From Niabella yanshanensis (lineage in GTDB: Bacteria; Bacteroidota; Bacteroidia; Chitinophagales; Chitinophagaceae), in NCBI RefSeq assembly GCF_034424215.1, contig NZ_CP139960.1, forward strand, positions 2,108,001-2,172,000: 64,000 nt of DNA. Reading direction: 5' to 3'. Position numbers and translations under genes: made by a program. A model generated the notes under the pieces. The model searched no databases and had not been told where the DNA came from. It saw nothing but the letters and a program-made list of their open reading frames with translations. Shown piece by piece: positions 43,261-53,125 of the stretch. How positions within the stretch are numbered: position 1 is the first letter of the stretch; every line of letters starts with the position of its first letter.

Positions 43261-45201
43261 TTATTGTTGATCGGTCTTTTCTTTTATCTCCTGTTGCAGG
43301 CTTCCTGTAAATTCGTCTATCGTTTTAGCGCCTTCATCACCGGTACCATGTTTACGCACAGACACAATACCCTCATTCATTTCCTTTTCACCCAACACCA
43401 GCATGTAAGGTATTTTTTGCAGCTCAGTATCCCGTATCTTCTTACCAATTTTTTCCTGGCGTTCATCTATCTCTGCCCTGATATCTGCTTTTTTAAGGGC
43501 AGTCAGCACCTGCGCCGCATACTCCTGGTACTTATCAGAAATAGGTAAAATTTTCACCTGGGTGGGCACCAGCCACAGGGGCAGTCTGCCTGCACAATGC
43601 TCTAATAACACCGCCACAAAACGCTCCATGCTACCAAAAGGTGCCCGATGGATCATCACAGGGCGTTTTTTGGTATTATCGCTATCAGTGTATTCCAGTT
43701 CAAAACGTTCAGGCAGGTTATAATCTACCTGTACGGTGCCTAACTGCCAGCTTCTGCCCAATGCATCTTTTACCATAAAGTCAAGCTTTGGACCGTAAAA
43801 CGCTGCTTCGCCGGTTACTTCAACAGTGGTCAACCCTTTTTCCGAAGCAGCCTGGCGAATGGCGTTTTCTGCTATTTCCCAGTTTTCATCCGATCCGATA
43901 TACTTGGTCTTGTTTTCTTTATCGCGTAGCGAAATCTGTGCAGTATAATCTTTAAAGCCCAGGGCATTAAATACATACAATACCAGGTCGATCACTTTTT
44001 TAAACTCTTCCAGTACCTGGTCGGGACGGCAAAATAAATGCGCGTCGTCCTGCGTAAAACCACGCACCCGGGTTAAGCCATGTAATTCACCTGCCTGCTC
44101 GTAGCGATACACCGTACCAAACTCTGCATAACGAACCGGTAAATCTTTATACGACTTAGGAGAGGTTTTATATATTTCGCAGTGATGCGGGCAATTCATG
44201 GGCTTTAAGAAAAACTCCTCCCCTTCATGCGGAGTTTTTATAGCCTGAAAACTATCGGCTCCATATTTCTCATAGTGTCCGGAAGTTTTATACAAATTAA
44301 TATTACCGATATGTGGCGTAATCACCGGCAAATACCCCACCTCCAGCTGAGCTTTCTGTAGAAAGTTCTCCAAACGCTGACGCAGCATAGCGCCCTTAGG
44401 CAGCCACATCGGTAAACCCTGTCCCACTTTCTCAGAAAAAGTAAACAGCTCCAATTCCTTTCCTATTTTCCTGTGGTCGCGTTTCTTTGCCTCTTCCATC
44501 ATGATATTATATTCTTCCAGTTCTTTATTGGAAGGGAATGTAACACCATAGATTCGCGTCAACATCTTGTTTTTCTCATCACCACGCCAGTAAGCTCCCG
44601 CAATATTGGTTAGCTTGATAGCCTTAATAAAGCCCGTATTGGGAATATGAGGTCCCCGGCATAAATCGGTGAAGTCTCCCTGTGTATAAAAACTGATGCT
44701 CCCGTCCTGCAGGTTTTCAATCAGCTCCAGCTTATAGGGGTCCTGCTTCTCGGTAAAGTACGTGATAGCATCTGCCTTTGAAACTGCTTTCCGCTCAAAC
44801 CTGGATTTTTTTGAAGCCTTCTCCTTCATTAATTTTTCGATCTTCAGGAGGTCTTCTTCTGTTATTTTGGTCTCCCCCAGGTCAATATCATAGTAAAATC
44901 CTCTTTCGATGGGCGGACCAATCGCAAATTTGGTATCGGGAAATAATTCCTGTATCGCCTCTGCCATCAAATGCGCTGACGAATGCCAGAAGGTGGATTT
45001 ACCTTCGTCATTAGTCCATGTAAGTAATTTCAGGCTGGCATCTGTGTCAATAGGCTTAAAAGCATCTACCACCACACCATTCACTTCTGCTGCGAGAACA
45101 TTCCTTGCCAAACCTTCAGATATCGACTTTGCCACGTCTAAAGCAGTTATACCTGCTTCAAACTCTTTTTGCGCGCCGTCGGGTAAAGTTATTTTGATCA
45201 T
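43261..45201 (-). CDS. thrS: Threonyl-tRNA synthetase
   Basis: Class II synthetase, 646 residues, normal length. TGS domain at about 1-60, editing domain with [10 protein letters not shown] (about 75-84) and the later [11 protein letters not shown], catalytic core with [10 protein letters not shown] (zinc Cys), [13 protein letters not shown] (motif 2), the motif-3 region [11 protein letters not shown], and the C-terminal anticodon-binding domain (about 545-640). It has its own terminator. In most Bacteroidota it is followed directly by infC, rpmI and rplT; here an efflux operon intervenes. Confidence 0.97.
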   Translation of the reverse strand: MIKITLPDGAQKEFEAGITALDVAKSISEGLARNVLAAEVNGVVVDAFKPIDTDASLKLLTWTNDEGKSTFWHSSAHLMAEAIQELFPDTKFAIGPPIERGFYYDIDLGETKITEEDLLKIEKLMKEKASKKSRFERKAVSKADAITYFTEKQDPYKLELIENLQDGSISFYTQGDFTDLCRGPHIPNTGFIKAIKLTNIAGAYWRGDEKNKMLTRIYGVTFPSNKELEEYNIMMEEAKKRDHRKIGKELELFTFSEKVGQGLPMWLPKGAMLRQRLENFLQKAQLEVGYLPVITPHIGNINLYKTSGHYEKYGADSFQAIKTPHEGEEFFLKPMNCPHHCEIYKTSPKSYKDLPVRYAEFGTVYRYEQAGELHGLTRVRGFTQDDAHLFCRPDQVLEEFKKVIDLVLYVFNALGFKDYTAQISLRDKENKTKYIGSDENWEIAENAIRQAASEKGLTTVEVTGEAAFYGPKLDFMVKDALGRSWQLGTVQVDYNLPERFELEYTDSDNTKKRPVMIHRAPFGSMERFVAVLLEHCAGRLPLWLVPTQVKILPISDKYQEYAAQVLTALKKADIRAEIDERQEKIGKKIRDTELQKIPYMLVLGEKEMNEGIVSVRKHGTGDEGAKTIDEFTGSLQQEIKEKTDQQ

Positions 45202-45370
45202 CTACAGTATCAATTTTAAAAAGTTTGCTAAAATACTAAACTATTACGAGCAGGCAAAAGACAAACTCTTCAATTACATCATTATCGCCCCTACTGGAAA
45301 TTGAATTTTGTGATTTTTGGCATGGTTTTGTTAGATTTTATTAAATCCTAAACCTTTAAACCATTATTTT

Positions 45371-46069
45371 ATGAAATTTTCTTATATCATGGCCGGTCTG
45401 CTAAGTATGTCTCTGGCCAGCCAGGCACAGCAAGGCTGGGCTGTTAGCGATAAAGTGATGATAGGTCATAGCTGGACAGTAGGTAACCGTGTTAGCGAAG
45501 ATATGAAGTATGCCTTCCATCCCACCGTTCAGTTTGGCCGTACCGCTATGTATAATTTCAATAGCAGCGTAGGTATTGGCCTTGGCACATTCTTTAGTAC
45601 GGAGGGCGTACGTTTTAAAGTGGATGAAGGTGCCGTTGACCGCTTTGAGCAGCGCATGAATTATATCCGTATCCCGCTGGGCGCCATGTTTACATTTGGT
45701 GATCCGGCCAGCAAAGTAAGGCCACGCCTGGGCATTGGCGGTTCCGTTGGCTTCCTCGTAGGTGGTAAAACTTACGGCTTATCAAACGAGGATGCTATCA
45801 TTGGCCTGAAAACAACAAAAGCGATGAGCACTAAAGTTGACGCCGGTGCCAACGCTTCACTCGGGTTCAGCGTACGGGTGGCAGACGGCTTCCTGATCAA
45901 CCACGATATTAATTATTACCATGGGCTTGTTACCAATGAATATGCAGCAGATATCTTTAATGCCGCTTCTTTCACCCATCGGAATATAGGATTAAGTATG
46001 GGCTTCAACATTACCGGCGACGCCATGAAAAGATGGAAAGGCAAAATGAAGGGTATGCATCACAACTAA
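45371..46069 (+). CDS. Outer-membrane beta-barrel protein
   Basis: A 232-residue protein with signal peptide (about 1-19, ending SQA-Q) and a beta-barrel of the porin/OMP_b-brl kind, with alternating hydrophobic strands (VGIGLGTFFSTEGVRFKV; RIPLGAMFTFGD; NIGLSMGFNITG). The final residues are a Lys/Met/His tail after the last strand, an unusual end for a barrel protein. Single gene with terminator; function unknown. Confidence 0.72.
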   Translation: MKFSYIMAGLLSMSLASQAQQGWAVSDKVMIGHSWTVGNRVSEDMKYAFHPTVQFGRTAMYNFNSSVGIGLGTFFSTEGVRFKVDEGAVDRFEQRMNYIRIPLGAMFTFGDPASKVRPRLGIGGSVGFLVGGKTYGLSNEDAIIGLKTTKAMSTKVDAGANASLGFSVRVADGFLINHDINYYHGLVTNEYAADIFNAASFTHRNIGLSMGFNITGDAMKRWKGKMKGMHHN

Positions 46070-46108
46070 AGTACCGCAAGATATCCATAAACTTATCCCT
46101 GAAAACTC

Positions 46109-46142
46109 AAAAGCCGCTATGTATAACTACAAGCGGCTTTTT
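46109..46142 (+). terminator. Terminator of the barrel gene
   Basis: AAAAGCCGC / GCGGCTTTT arms followed by T-run, 40 bp after the stop. Confidence 0.88.
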
Positions 46143-46211
46143 ACTTACAAATACCACTGCCATCGCATGTTTATGCGATGACAATTTTGGAATTTAATTT
46201 ACCTTAGTGGT

Positions 46212-49200
46212 ATGGTCCTCCGGCTGCTGTTATCTTTCGCATTACTGGTTGCTATGTGCAATACAGGGCATTCGCAACATTTTATTTTCAACCGCTTATC
46301 AATAACTGACGGGCTCCTTTCTAACAATATACTCACTGTAGCACAGGACCAACGCGGATATATCTGGTTGGGAACAGAAAACGGTCTGCAGCGATATGAT
46401 GGAACACGGTTCAGAACAATTTGGAATGAGCGCGCAGATCAGATATTGACTGGAAACGACGGCCTGCTTTGGGTGCGGTCGGGCAAACGAATAGGGAGGA
46501 TCAACCCTGGTAATTTCACGTTCACACCAACCCCCTACGAAGGCAGCAACGAGGTTTATGGCAACTCGGGAATGTGGCTAAAGAAGGATGCTTCCGGAAG
46601 GGTTTTTCTGTTGATAACAGGCAAAAGCTGCCAGTATTACAGCGAAAAGAGCGGCGGCTTTTCCCAGGCTAATAATCCGTTTTCAATACCGGCGAGCTTG
46701 AAAATAAAAGATGTTGTTGAGGACAGGGACCAGAGTAGGTATTGGATCATTTCCGGAAATGATTTTGGCTACTGGGATCGGCAAACGCGCCAATACTATA
46801 ACCTTTCGAACAACGGCCAGGCCGATCACCTGCTCTATACAATGGCTGCATATGCACCTGTGGCCAGCTTTTTTATCGATGATCAAAAACGATACTGGAT
46901 CCAAACCGGCAGTAAATCAAACGCCACCTTTCTTTGTTATAACAGTGCACTAAACCGGTTCACAAGTGACACTTCGGGCCTCAATGGCATGGGAGCCGGA
47001 AGCTATTTTGAAGTGTATGGTTTTAAGCAACTGAAAGAGGCAGCTCCCGCTGTATATGGCTTGAACTGTTTTGGCATCTACAATGACCACCGTTTTAATG
47101 AGATCAAAACTCCCGCCAACAACCCTTATGGCATTCAATTCAATTCGGTGGAAGACCTGCTTCAAAGCGACGACGGTACAGTATGGGTAGCAACAGATAA
47201 CGGCCTTTATTTTACCAGCAGCGTGCGTCGTAATATTCACATATTATTTAGCCAGGAAAAGGGGCGGGCCTCTATCAGCAGCCTTTTCGAGGACAGCTAC
47301 AACAATATTTGGGTTGGCACCTGGGGGCGGGGAACTTTTCTTTTGAACAATCCCCAAAAGAGCCAGGGAGTTATGGTTCTTAAGGCTATAAATGATCTGG
47401 ATGCTTATACAAAGCTGGTTTGGACTATTTGTGAAGATAAAAGCAAGCAGGTATGGATAGGCTGTCAGGAAGGTCGGCTGGCACAGTATGATCCCGAAAC
47501 AAAACGCGCTATCCTTCATAAGCTTAAAATATTTAACAACAGTGCTATCCGGCAAATAATAAAAGATGAAGAAGGACTGCTATGGCTGGGACTGCAGGAT
47601 GGCAGGCTGTTAACTTACAACCCCTCCACACCTGCCGTCAATAGTTCGTTTCGGGAAATACTTTCTTTAAACGGCCTGATAAACCGGATGGGTTTTATCA
47701 ATAACCATCAGTTATGGATTGCTGTTCATAACAAAGGGATTTGTATTGCTGATATAAAAACGGGAAAACTGGTTCAGTCGATAACCGTCGATCAGGGGCA
47801 GCCATCGTTTATTGCAAATACCAAAGAGCTACTAACTTTTAATGATACATTGTGTTTGATCGCCGGGGAAAAATTAGGAATTTTGAATCCGCAGAAGTTC
47901 AAGATAAATTACAGCAACTTGCCCGGCAGCCAATTGCCCGGAAGCATATTTACCCTCCAAAAAGACCAGTATGGAAACTGCTGGGCGGGAGGCAGCAGCG
48001 GTATTTACAAGTTGAATATGGCTAGCCGGACGATTACAAGACTTACACAACAAGATGGTCTTATTACCATTCACAACAACAGCTATGTTCCCGAAAGAAG
48101 CATGCAGTTGCGAAATGGCTGGCTGGCGTTTGGAGGTAACCAGCACCTGGTATTATTCAACCCGGCTGAATACAATAATTCCATGGTTCCTCCGTCTGTA
48201 AACATTACGGGATTTCAGTTAAACGGAAGGTATCTCCCCGAAGATTCTCTAACAGCGTTAAATACCATTAACATCCCTTACGAACACAGGGTTTTCAGCA
48301 TTGAGTTTGCTGCTATTAACTTTATGCAAAAAGGCAGGCTGATATACGAATACAAACTGGAAGGATTAAACGACGAATGGATCTCTTTAACAACGCCCAC
48401 ATCAATCAACTACAACTTTTTACCCCATGGTCATTACCGCTTCCTGGTAAGGGCTAAAAACGAGCTGGGACAGTACTCCCCTACCATAACCTCATTGCGC
48501 ATCTACATAGCGCCTCCTTTCTGGAAAACAGCATGGTTTTATATCCTGGTCGGACTAGCTATTGTATCCCTGTTATTCTACCTGCACCGTTTAAGATTAC
48601 AAAAATTACTTCATATTGAAAAAGTAAGAAGCCGCCTGGCCAGGGACTTGCATGACGATATGGGCTCCACCCTCAGTACTATTAATATCCTCAGCAATAT
48701 GGCCTTGCAGCAACCATCGATCGATGAAGCCAAAAGCAAAGCTTATATGAGCACCATTAGCACCAGCACCTCCCAAATGATGGAAGCTATGGACGATATC
48801 GTGTGGAGTATCAATCCTGTTAACGACAATATTGCAAAAATGGTGGCCCGTATGAAAGAGACAGCTGGCGCTGTACTGGAACCCAAACAGATTGACTATC
48901 GCTTCGAAATCGCGCCGTCTGTAACAGACGTTCATCTTTCGATGGAAGCCAGGCGCGAAGTATTCCTGATATTCAAAGAAGCTATTAATAACATTGTAAA
49001 GTATGCGGCAGCAACTCTTGTAACCTTAACTTTTAAAAGGAAAGGCCCGAACCTTTTGCTCACCATTGAAGATAATGGTATCGGATTCGAAATGGCGGTT
49101 CCCGGCTCGACAGTTAGAGGCAATGGTTTAAAGAATATGCAAAAGAGGGCAGCCGCGCTGAAAGGGCAATTATCGATCAACTCTCAGCCGGGAAGCGGCA

Positions 49201-49232
49201 CTTCCTTAAAACTGGTAATGCCCATCGCATAA
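46212..49232 (+). CDS. Two-component propeller sensor histidine kinase
   Basis: Large inner-membrane sensor of 1006 residues. Signal peptide about 1-22; periplasmic propeller built from two-component-regulator-propeller repeats (about 25-680; for example DQRGYIWLGTENGLQRYDG and DDGTVWVATDNGLYF); a Y_Y_Y domain (about 690-760); membrane segment 770-793; HisKA_3 helix with His814 in ARDLHDDMGSTLS; HATPase domain (about 900-1004) with EAINNIVKYA and EDNGIGF. The HisKA_3 type pairs with NarL/LuxR regulators, and such a regulator is encoded 313 bp downstream. Bacteroidota propeller kinases usually sense glycans or surface signals; no polysaccharide genes are near, so the ligand is open. Confidence 0.93.
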   Translation: MVLRLLLSFALLVAMCNTGHSQHFIFNRLSITDGLLSNNILTVAQDQRGYIWLGTENGLQRYDGTRFRTIWNERADQILTGNDGLLWVRSGKRIGRINPGNFTFTPTPYEGSNEVYGNSGMWLKKDASGRVFLLITGKSCQYYSEKSGGFSQANNPFSIPASLKIKDVVEDRDQSRYWIISGNDFGYWDRQTRQYYNLSNNGQADHLLYTMAAYAPVASFFIDDQKRYWIQTGSKSNATFLCYNSALNRFTSDTSGLNGMGAGSYFEVYGFKQLKEAAPAVYGLNCFGIYNDHRFNEIKTPANNPYGIQFNSVEDLLQSDDGTVWVATDNGLYFTSSVRRNIHILFSQEKGRASISSLFEDSYNNIWVGTWGRGTFLLNNPQKSQGVMVLKAINDLDAYTKLVWTICEDKSKQVWIGCQEGRLAQYDPETKRAILHKLKIFNNSAIRQIIKDEEGLLWLGLQDGRLLTYNPSTPAVNSSFREILSLNGLINRMGFINNHQLWIAVHNKGICIADIKTGKLVQSITVDQGQPSFIANTKELLTFNDTLCLIAGEKLGILNPQKFKINYSNLPGSQLPGSIFTLQKDQYGNCWAGGSSGIYKLNMASRTITRLTQQDGLITIHNNSYVPERSMQLRNGWLAFGGNQHLVLFNPAEYNNSMVPPSVNITGFQLNGRYLPEDSLTALNTINIPYEHRVFSIEFAAINFMQKGRLIYEYKLEGLNDEWISLTTPTSINYNFLPHGHYRFLVRAKNELGQYSPTITSLRIYIAPPFWKTAWFYILVGLAIVSLLFYLHRLRLQKLLHIEKVRSRLARDLHDDMGSTLSTINILSNMALQQPSIDEAKSKAYMSTISTSTSQMMEAMDDIVWSINPVNDNIAKMVARMKETAGAVLEPKQIDYRFEIAPSVTDVHLSMEARREVFLIFKEAINNIVKYAAATLVTLTFKRKGPNLLLTIEDNGIGFEMAVPGSTVRGNGLKNMQKRAAALKGQLSINSQPGSGTSLKLVMPIA

Positions 49233-49317
49233 ATATGCGTTTGAAGTGATCAGCAGGTAAATGATATTTGCATTATCAATCAATACAGATGGCCCCTTTA
49301 ATAAAGAAACAAAAAAA

Positions 49318-49539
49318 ATGAACCAAAAACTCTACTCCACATTTCGCCTGGCGCTCGGCATTTTTATCATGCTCGGTATTGCAGAAACCGGTAGCGCACT
49401 ACCCCGTCACTATCGCCAAAAGCTCAAAACCATCAGCTCCCATCCTATGGTTACGCTGCAGAAAAAACCTCAATCAATGCAACTGATCATAGCTTACTGG
49501 TCACAATTCATTGAAGCTACCAAAAATCATTTAGGCTGA
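49318..49539 (+). CDS. Small exported basic peptide between kinase and regulator
   Basis: A 73-residue product: signal-like segment about 1-27 (TFRLALGIFIMLGIAE, then TGSA), followed by a mature part of about 46 residues with many Arg, Lys and His and only one Glu (LPRHYRQKLKTISSHPM; SQFIEATKNHLG). The ATG at 49318 follows an A-rich stretch; a longer frame starts at 49261. It lies between the sensor and response regulator genes with 5 bases to the latter. Not recognised. Export and position allow a role as signal, modulator or accessory subunit of the sensor, which is inference only. Confidence 0.6.
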   Translation: MNQKLYSTFRLALGIFIMLGIAETGSALPRHYRQKLKTISSHPMVTLQKKPQSMQLIIAYWSQFIEATKNHLG

Positions 49540-49544
49540 TAACG

Positions 49545-50174
49545 ATGATAAAAGTATTATTATACGACGACTCAGATCAGTTTCGCGAAGCCATAGCCTT
49601 GTTGCTCGGCGGCTCGGACGGTTTTGAAGTGGTGGGTAGCCTCAACAATTGTGAAACCGCGGCAGCAGACATAAGTGTGTTAGAACCTGATGTCATTCTA
49701 ATGGATATTGATATGCCAGGCGCCACCGGTATAGACGGCGTGAAGATGATCAGGAAGAAAAACGATAGGGTCAAAATTATTATGCTGACGGTGTTTGATA
49801 ATAACCAGAATATTTACGATGCAATCCGTTTTGGCGCCAACGGTTATGTATTAAAAAAGTCTGCTCCCGATGCCATTATCCATGCTATTAAAGATGTATT
49901 TGAAGGTGGTGCTCCCATGAACTCGTCCATTGCAACGCAGGTTTTACAAATGTTTGCAGGTATGTCTCCGGCTACTCAAAATTATGGCCTCTCAGAAAAA
50001 GAAAAAGCCGTGTTACAATCGCTGGTGGATGGGAATAGCTATAAAATGGTAGCTGCTGCGCTACATATATCCATTGACACTGTTCGTACGCACATTCGCA
50101 ATATCTACGAAAAACTGCAGGTCAATTCAAAAAGCGCGGCGGTGGCCAAAGCCCTGAAAGACCGCATCCTCTAA
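49545..50174 (+). CDS. NarL/LuxR-family response regulator
   Basis: A 209-residue regulator: receiver domain (1-120) with acidic pocket Asp8/Asp9, phosphoacceptor Asp54 in ILMDIDMPG and Lys104 in YVLKKSAP, then a LuxR-type helix-turn-helix (about 145-205; LSEKEKAVLQSLVDGNSYK, SIDTVRTHIRNIYEKL). It is the expected output partner of the HisKA_3 sensor upstream. The gene starts 5 bases after the small peptide gene and 68 bases before the lipoprotein genes, which are natural candidates for its regulon. Confidence 0.95.
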   Translation: MIKVLLYDDSDQFREAIALLLGGSDGFEVVGSLNNCETAAADISVLEPDVILMDIDMPGATGIDGVKMIRKKNDRVKIIMLTVFDNNQNIYDAIRFGANGYVLKKSAPDAIIHAIKDVFEGGAPMNSSIATQVLQMFAGMSPATQNYGLSEKEKAVLQSLVDGNSYKMVAAALHISIDTVRTHIRNIYEKLQVNSKSAAVAKALKDRIL

Positions 50175-50242
50175 TATTTATATTATCAAAAAAAATGAAA
50201 CGGCAAGCCGTAAGGGCATTGCTATGTTCTAAAATAAAAAAT

Positions 50243-51796
50243 ATGAAATCATATACCATTTTTTCAATTATCTTCTTTATTTGCCTGACGCTCATGTCCT
50301 GCAAAAAGACAGTTATTATTTCACATGACCCGGCTTCACCAGCGCCAACGGATCCTGCTAACCAGCGTAGCTTTACAATTGCGTTTGAAAGCCTGCCCGA
50401 TTATCATAATACTCTGGAAGGTCTTACAGTTGCTATTACCGTTGAACCCTCAGGCAGTGGTAAGGCTATCCACATTTCAGCAAACCTGGCATACGACCAG
50501 CAATACCGTACGTCTGCTATAAATTTACCCAAGGGTACTTACAGAATTAAAGGACTGATCATTAAAAACCAACAGGGCTACACGCTCTTTGCAACACCCG
50601 TTGCGGGATCTGCTAAAGCAAACCTGGTGAACAAGCCACTTAGTGTAAACATGGTATTAGATCAAAATGCAGAACAGCTTATGTTACTACAGGTGCTGGC
50701 GGTTAACGCAACGGACATACCGCAAAGCTTTGGTTATAGCGAGGGCAGCTTTGGCAACAGAACGGGCGACCCTGATTCCGAAATGGATAGGCAGATACTG
50801 GTACGTCCCATTATCAGAGTAGGACATATTATATACGATAGTATACCCGCACAACTAATCGTAAAAAGCTGGAATGCTAAAAATGAGATGACTTATAATA
50901 TTCATTTCCTGAAAGGCGGTGCACAGGGTATTTACTTGTCGGCTAAAGCAATCAAGCATCAATTATCTATATCCAAATGGGGTTCTTATGACGAGTTCAC
51001 CTTAAATAAAGAAGATATACAGGAAGGAAGTGTTTATGATATTGGTGGTGATGTGGAAGCCAAAAAGCTGAAATCAGTGTTAGAATACAAAATCGTAAAC
51101 GGGATTTCTACCCCTATAACAAAAACAGATTACGAGTATCACAGTAATGGTTTAGCCAAACAAAAACAGGTATGGGGAAAGCGTTCTGATTTTTCGACCC
51201 ACCTCGTACAAAAAGATATTTATGAGTATATCAATAACAAAATCGGCATTATTAAAAGCTATGACGAAAACAATGTCCTGATAAAAACGACCACCGTACA
51301 GTATCAAAATACAGCAAATAAGATTTCCTCGATAGAGGAAAAAACCGGTAATCAGACCATACACACGGAGGTAACCTATACACCACTGGAAACAAGATCG
51401 GGGATCACCCAGGACTATCGTATAGATGCCGCCACCAACAACGGCCCCGGTTTCCCCATGACTTACCTTAGTAAAACCATGCGTGGGGGCTCGGTACTCA
51501 CGGACGTTATCGCTACCGAAAACGGGCCTCACGCTGAAGGCTTATATGAATATGATTTCTGTGTCAACCCTTATGCCCACCTTGGAATTCCTGACCGGCA
51601 ATTTCTTTTATATGAAAAGCACAATCTGAAATTTCAATGGAAAACCTGGATCCGCGGCTACCCTGAAAATGAGCCCTATACTTTCAACTATACGTATGAC
51701 GGCGATGGGTATCCTAAAGATCTCCTGAACCAATACCGAAATTTCCAAACCAAAAAAGACACTTACGCTATCCGTACTATGTACGTGTATTATTAA
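50243..51796 (+). CDS. Unknown large lipoprotein with YD-like repeats
   Basis: A 517-residue lipoprotein with signal peptide and lipobox LMSC (Cys20), then KKTVIISHDPASP. An N-terminal beta-sandwich (about 45-150) is followed by a region (about 290-420) with short repeats such as YEYHSNGLAKQKQVWGK and YEYINNKIGIIKSYDENN, reminiscent of YD/RHS-type or cell-surface beta repeats. The ATG at 50243 gives the signal peptide; an earlier ATG at 50195 would add 16 basic residues. First of four genes after the regulator. Function unknown. Confidence 0.7.
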   Translation: MKSYTIFSIIFFICLTLMSCKKTVIISHDPASPAPTDPANQRSFTIAFESLPDYHNTLEGLTVAITVEPSGSGKAIHISANLAYDQQYRTSAINLPKGTYRIKGLIIKNQQGYTLFATPVAGSAKANLVNKPLSVNMVLDQNAEQLMLLQVLAVNATDIPQSFGYSEGSFGNRTGDPDSEMDRQILVRPIIRVGHIIYDSIPAQLIVKSWNAKNEMTYNIHFLKGGAQGIYLSAKAIKHQLSISKWGSYDEFTLNKEDIQEGSVYDIGGDVEAKKLKSVLEYKIVNGISTPITKTDYEYHSNGLAKQKQVWGKRSDFSTHLVQKDIYEYINNKIGIIKSYDENNVLIKTTTVQYQNTANKISSIEEKTGNQTIHTEVTYTPLETRSGITQDYRIDAATNNGPGFPMTYLSKTMRGGSVLTDVIATENGPHAEGLYEYDFCVNPYAHLGIPDRQFLLYEKHNLKFQWKTWIRGYPENEPYTFNYTYDGDGYPKDLLNQYRNFQTKKDTYAIRTMYVYY

Positions 51797-51825
51797 TACC
51801 AATTTCAACATATAAACAAAAAATA

Positions 51826-53109
51826 GTGAAAGCAACAATTCATCAGGCATTTCTATGTCTGCCCCTGAGCATGATTCTTATGTTCACATTCATCGCCTGT
51901 AAGAAAAATATTAACCCTCAAGACCCACCTGTTACCATAACACCGTTAGTGCGGCCCAAAGGCACTTCGACCGGAATGGCTATTTCTAAAGAAATCGGTA
52001 TAGCCGGTGGCACCATTCAATGGCCGGGCGGGCAGGTTCGCGTACAAATCCCGGAAGGTGCTTTAAGCAACCATACCGCAATTGGTATCGAACGCCTTAG
52101 TAACACCAATATCGCAGGTATCGGATACTCTTATAGGCTTACACCGCACGGACAGATATTTAACAAACCAGTAACCGTTACGTTCTCGTGGGCTGACATA
52201 GCCGATAGCGTAGGACTGCTTCAGACTTTAGGTCTTTCTTATCAAATGGATGATGGGATTTGGAAATTCGTAGGCGCAGATGCCGTAGATACGGAAGCAA
52301 AAACGGTCAGTTTTAAATCCACTCACTTCAGCGACTGGTCTTTAATGAACCGTATCTCCCTTTCACCTTACCGGGCCGACCTGGAAACCGGAGAAAAGAA
52401 AACCATACAGGCGATGATCTTTACTGAGGCCGGCTGGGACAACCTTTTTATACCGTTGGTCAATAATCCTAACGGCCCCTACAATGAGCCCGGCTATCCG
52501 GTGGGCAATCCGGCCCCGCTCCCTTCGAAGTTTATTAAATCGTGGGAATTGACCGGCCCCGGCAGCCTGAATAAAAGCAATCAGCAATCGGTCGAGTACC
52601 AGGCTCCTGCATCCGTTAACGGAACAGCTACTGCAAATGTCAGCCTCGAATTAAATGCACCTGTGTCTGGTAAATTTCTGCTAACGAGTACTATGAATAT
52701 TATGGGCGACGGATGGATAGAGTTAAGCATTAACAATAGCGCACCGGTACGTTTTCCCGCAACGCCCGTAGTAAAAATGGGATCAAGATATATACTTTCT
52801 AATCCGGAAGATGAAGGTGGCGGTCATTTCCTGCTTACCTGGAAGGGCGAACTGGGTAGCCATGCTTTTGACCTTGCTGCCGATGGCACCCGTTTTCATT
52901 TCTTAACAGCTACTACGGGATACAATGCTTTTTATATGCCCGGCCCCGATATGCCTCCCCAACCCAGCGAAGGAAATGTAACGGTTACCAAACTGGGAAA
53001 TGGCCGTGCTGAAGGCAGTTTTACTATTAGCAATGTTGGGGTTGGTGATAAGTTCAAACCAGAAGCTACCGCAAAGGGCAGCTTCAGCGCCAAATTATTT
53101 ATTCCTTAA
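51826..53109 (+). CDS. Lipoprotein with ZU5-like domain
   Basis: A 427-residue lipoprotein: signal peptide with lipobox FIAC and GTG start at 51826. Residues about 50-125 resemble a ZU5 domain (ISKEIGIAGGTIQWPGGQV; QIPEGALSNHTAIGIE; YRLTPHGQIFNKPVTVTF), known from surface proteins and death-domain proteins, followed by a Trp-rich and then a long beta-rich part. It lies 29 bases after the previous gene and 16 before the next, so it is in the same unit. Surface role is likely. Confidence 0.78.
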   Translation: MKATIHQAFLCLPLSMILMFTFIACKKNINPQDPPVTITPLVRPKGTSTGMAISKEIGIAGGTIQWPGGQVRVQIPEGALSNHTAIGIERLSNTNIAGIGYSYRLTPHGQIFNKPVTVTFSWADIADSVGLLQTLGLSYQMDDGIWKFVGADAVDTEAKTVSFKSTHFSDWSLMNRISLSPYRADLETGEKKTIQAMIFTEAGWDNLFIPLVNNPNGPYNEPGYPVGNPAPLPSKFIKSWELTGPGSLNKSNQQSVEYQAPASVNGTATANVSLELNAPVSGKFLLTSTMNIMGDGWIELSINNSAPVRFPATPVVKMGSRYILSNPEDEGGGHFLLTWKGELGSHAFDLAADGTRFHFLTATTGYNAFYMPGPDMPPQPSEGNVTVTKLGNGRAEGSFTISNVGVGDKFKPEATAKGSFSAKLFIP

Positions 53110-53125
53110 ACCCAATATCTAAACA

